Assembly: GCA_963277665.1 (NCBI GenBank)
Contig: OY728166.1
Span: 547,643,219-547,707,218, forward strand
Length of the DNA: 64,000 nucleotides
Direction of reading: 5' to 3'
Source of the DNA: Viscum album
Taxonomy: Eukaryota; Streptophyta; Magnoliopsida; Santalales; Viscaceae
Shown: positions 62,514 to 64,000 of the stretch, piece by piece
How the letters are laid out: the number at the start of each line of letters is the position of its first letter
Position numbering within the stretch: position 1 is the first letter of the stretch
The notes under the pieces: model-generated
Seen by the model: only the letters and a program-made list of their open reading frames with translations
Told to the model about the DNA's origin: nothing
The model's database searches: none
Made by a program: the position numbers and the translations under genes

Positions 62514-64000
62514 TGTAATACCTAGAAATTCAAAAGTATTAATATTATATTTAATATCATGAATGATACGATAAAACAATATTTTAGTGGAATATAGAAT
62601 CCAATGACTTTTTGTTATATTTAATATTTTAAATACATCTATTCAATATATTTTAATGCCTAATAAATTTCATTACCTTGCATTACACAAATGAATGACA
62701 TTTTTTGGATGTTTTCATTACAAGAAAGACTCAGTTTTAGTTTACAATAATATATTACTATGACATTATTATATTTAATAGGGTGAAACAATGACATTAA
62801 ATTGAATGTTATGAATAAGATTAACTTACTTATTATGTGCCAAGATAATGTAAAAACTATATCATATATAATCAAAAAAACAATATGATTTCTCTCTGAT
62901 ACTATTAGCTTAAGTGAGAATAAAATCATTATTGATAAAAATATTAATGGATTAGGCATTGATGATTTTTTCCTTAAATGGTATTTTTATTTCATAAATT
63001 TTTTAATGGGTCAAAAAAACATTATCATTCAAAAAAGTTTTTATTAAATTTTATGCAAGATTATGTTGTTTAAGATTAATTAGTGTCTGAGATAAAATGA
63101 TGAGGGGGTTTATACCAAATCCATAAATCATGATCTTGAGTTCTAGAACATATATCATTTTGATAATAAAATGTTTTATACGAATAAATGTTTTTTTAAA
63201 ATATAAGTCAGTAAAAAAAATTTCCTTTCAAATTAAAAAATTATAAAAATATATTTTGAATTCTTATTTTTTTTGAATAAAAAAATTATTAATACTCAGA
63301 AATTTTTTTTATAAACCATCAATGAATTTAATGTCTTTAAAAACTATATAATTATGAAAACTGACTAATAATATACTAGTGATTTTACTTATTGAGTTAT
63401 TAATGAATAACATGTATCCTCCTTGATGTATAAAATGATTATTAAATTACAGGTTGTTATATTACATTTCATTATAGAGTCATCTATCCATGATCCATGA
63501 TCCAATTTTTAATTTAATATTTTTGCATATTTCCTCCAATTTTTCAATGAGACACATATTTCGTTCATCACTTCACAGACATGAGGAGTGATATTCATCT
63601 CCTCCACTATATTAATGCCTTGATGGATAAATGATTTTATCTTATTATACATATTTTTATCTTTAATAATGTTAATTAGAACCTTTTTTATCTATTCTAT
63701 CTACTTTCAAATCATTTTACTTATTTCACACTTTGATCATCCTCTTTATTGTAATTTTTCAAGGTATTCATATGTTTAAATAATTTGTTCATTGTAGTTT
63801 CTTGATGCATTATTTCATCACCATATAATGAAATATCATTAATTTCTATAAATTAAATTTACATTATATCTATAAATTCATTGGTATGAATTACATAATT
63901 TCAATTCATTATAATATAATATTTCATGAGAATTATGATTATCTCCTCAACTGTAATGTTTTTAAAGTATTTTTTTATGTATTTTCATCAATAAAAATGA
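62514..64000 (+). repeat. LTR L7, 3' LTR of element G, cut by window end
   Basis: Starts TGTAATACCTAGAAATTC, the LTR start pattern of this group, right after the 3' UTR block shared with elements A and E. No polypurine tract is readable (AATATGTTGATAA precedes it). It continues past the window. Confidence 0.6.

Noticed and set aside
1..64000. CRISPR arrays, rRNA or tRNA genes, host protein genes
   Set aside because: No regularly spaced identical repeats, no rRNA-like segment, no intact tRNA cloverleaf and no non-transposon coding region were found on either strand.

Overview
The window reads as intergenic DNA of a land plant, probably a large and repeat-rich genome. It is very AT-rich, and I found no host gene, tRNA, rRNA, operon or CRISPR array. 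Nearly everything recognisable is Ty3/gypsy LTR retrotransposon sequence at different stages of decay. Chromodomain, zinc-knuckle and initiator-Met-tRNA primer-site features point to plant chromoviruses (Tekay/Del-like). All family assignments come from reading motifs and comparing segments by eye; no search was run.

Layout. Element A (123-9955) is an old element with two ~3.5 kb LTRs, a ~2.7 kb interior and a decayed gag. Bases 1-122 are an exact copy of part of element C. An AT-rich decayed stretch (9956-13500) follows. Element C (13506-32160, minus strand) has ~3.75 kb LTRs, a 2.1 kb interior without recognisable coding domains and a GAAAA target-site duplication. Element E (13536-22572, plus strand, ATGAA duplication) is nested inside the 3' LTR of C. 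It has ~3.1-3.4 kb LTRs and a 2.57 kb interior with a short gag ORF and a tRNA-derived SINE. The old flank of C resumes at 32166-35107.

Element D (35108-42607) is a chromovirus with ~1.85 kb LTRs. A large deletion fuses gag to the middle of reverse transcriptase, but RNase H, integrase and chromodomain-like regions remain readable. From 42719 to the end there is a head-to-tail series of same-direction decayed LTRs: L3 (42719-45599), L4 (47212-51576, interrupted by a 1.27 kb insertion), a pol-bearing interior F (51577-54840), L5 (54850-56660), L6 (56670-60124), a gag-only interior G and L7 (62514 to the window edge).

The main pattern is that three plus-strand elements (A, E and L6-G-L7) share one design: giant LTRs, a 2.4-2.7 kb interior, gag or its remnants, and no pol. 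They also share conserved blocks before and after gag. This fits a non-autonomous gag-only (TR-GAG/LARD-like) lineage that uses enzymes from a pol-bearing relative. The F interior between L4 and L5, whose LTRs carry the same repeat modules, is a candidate relic of such a partner. Relative ages: E is the youngest complete element, C is older, D is older or similar, and A, F, G and L3 are the most decayed.
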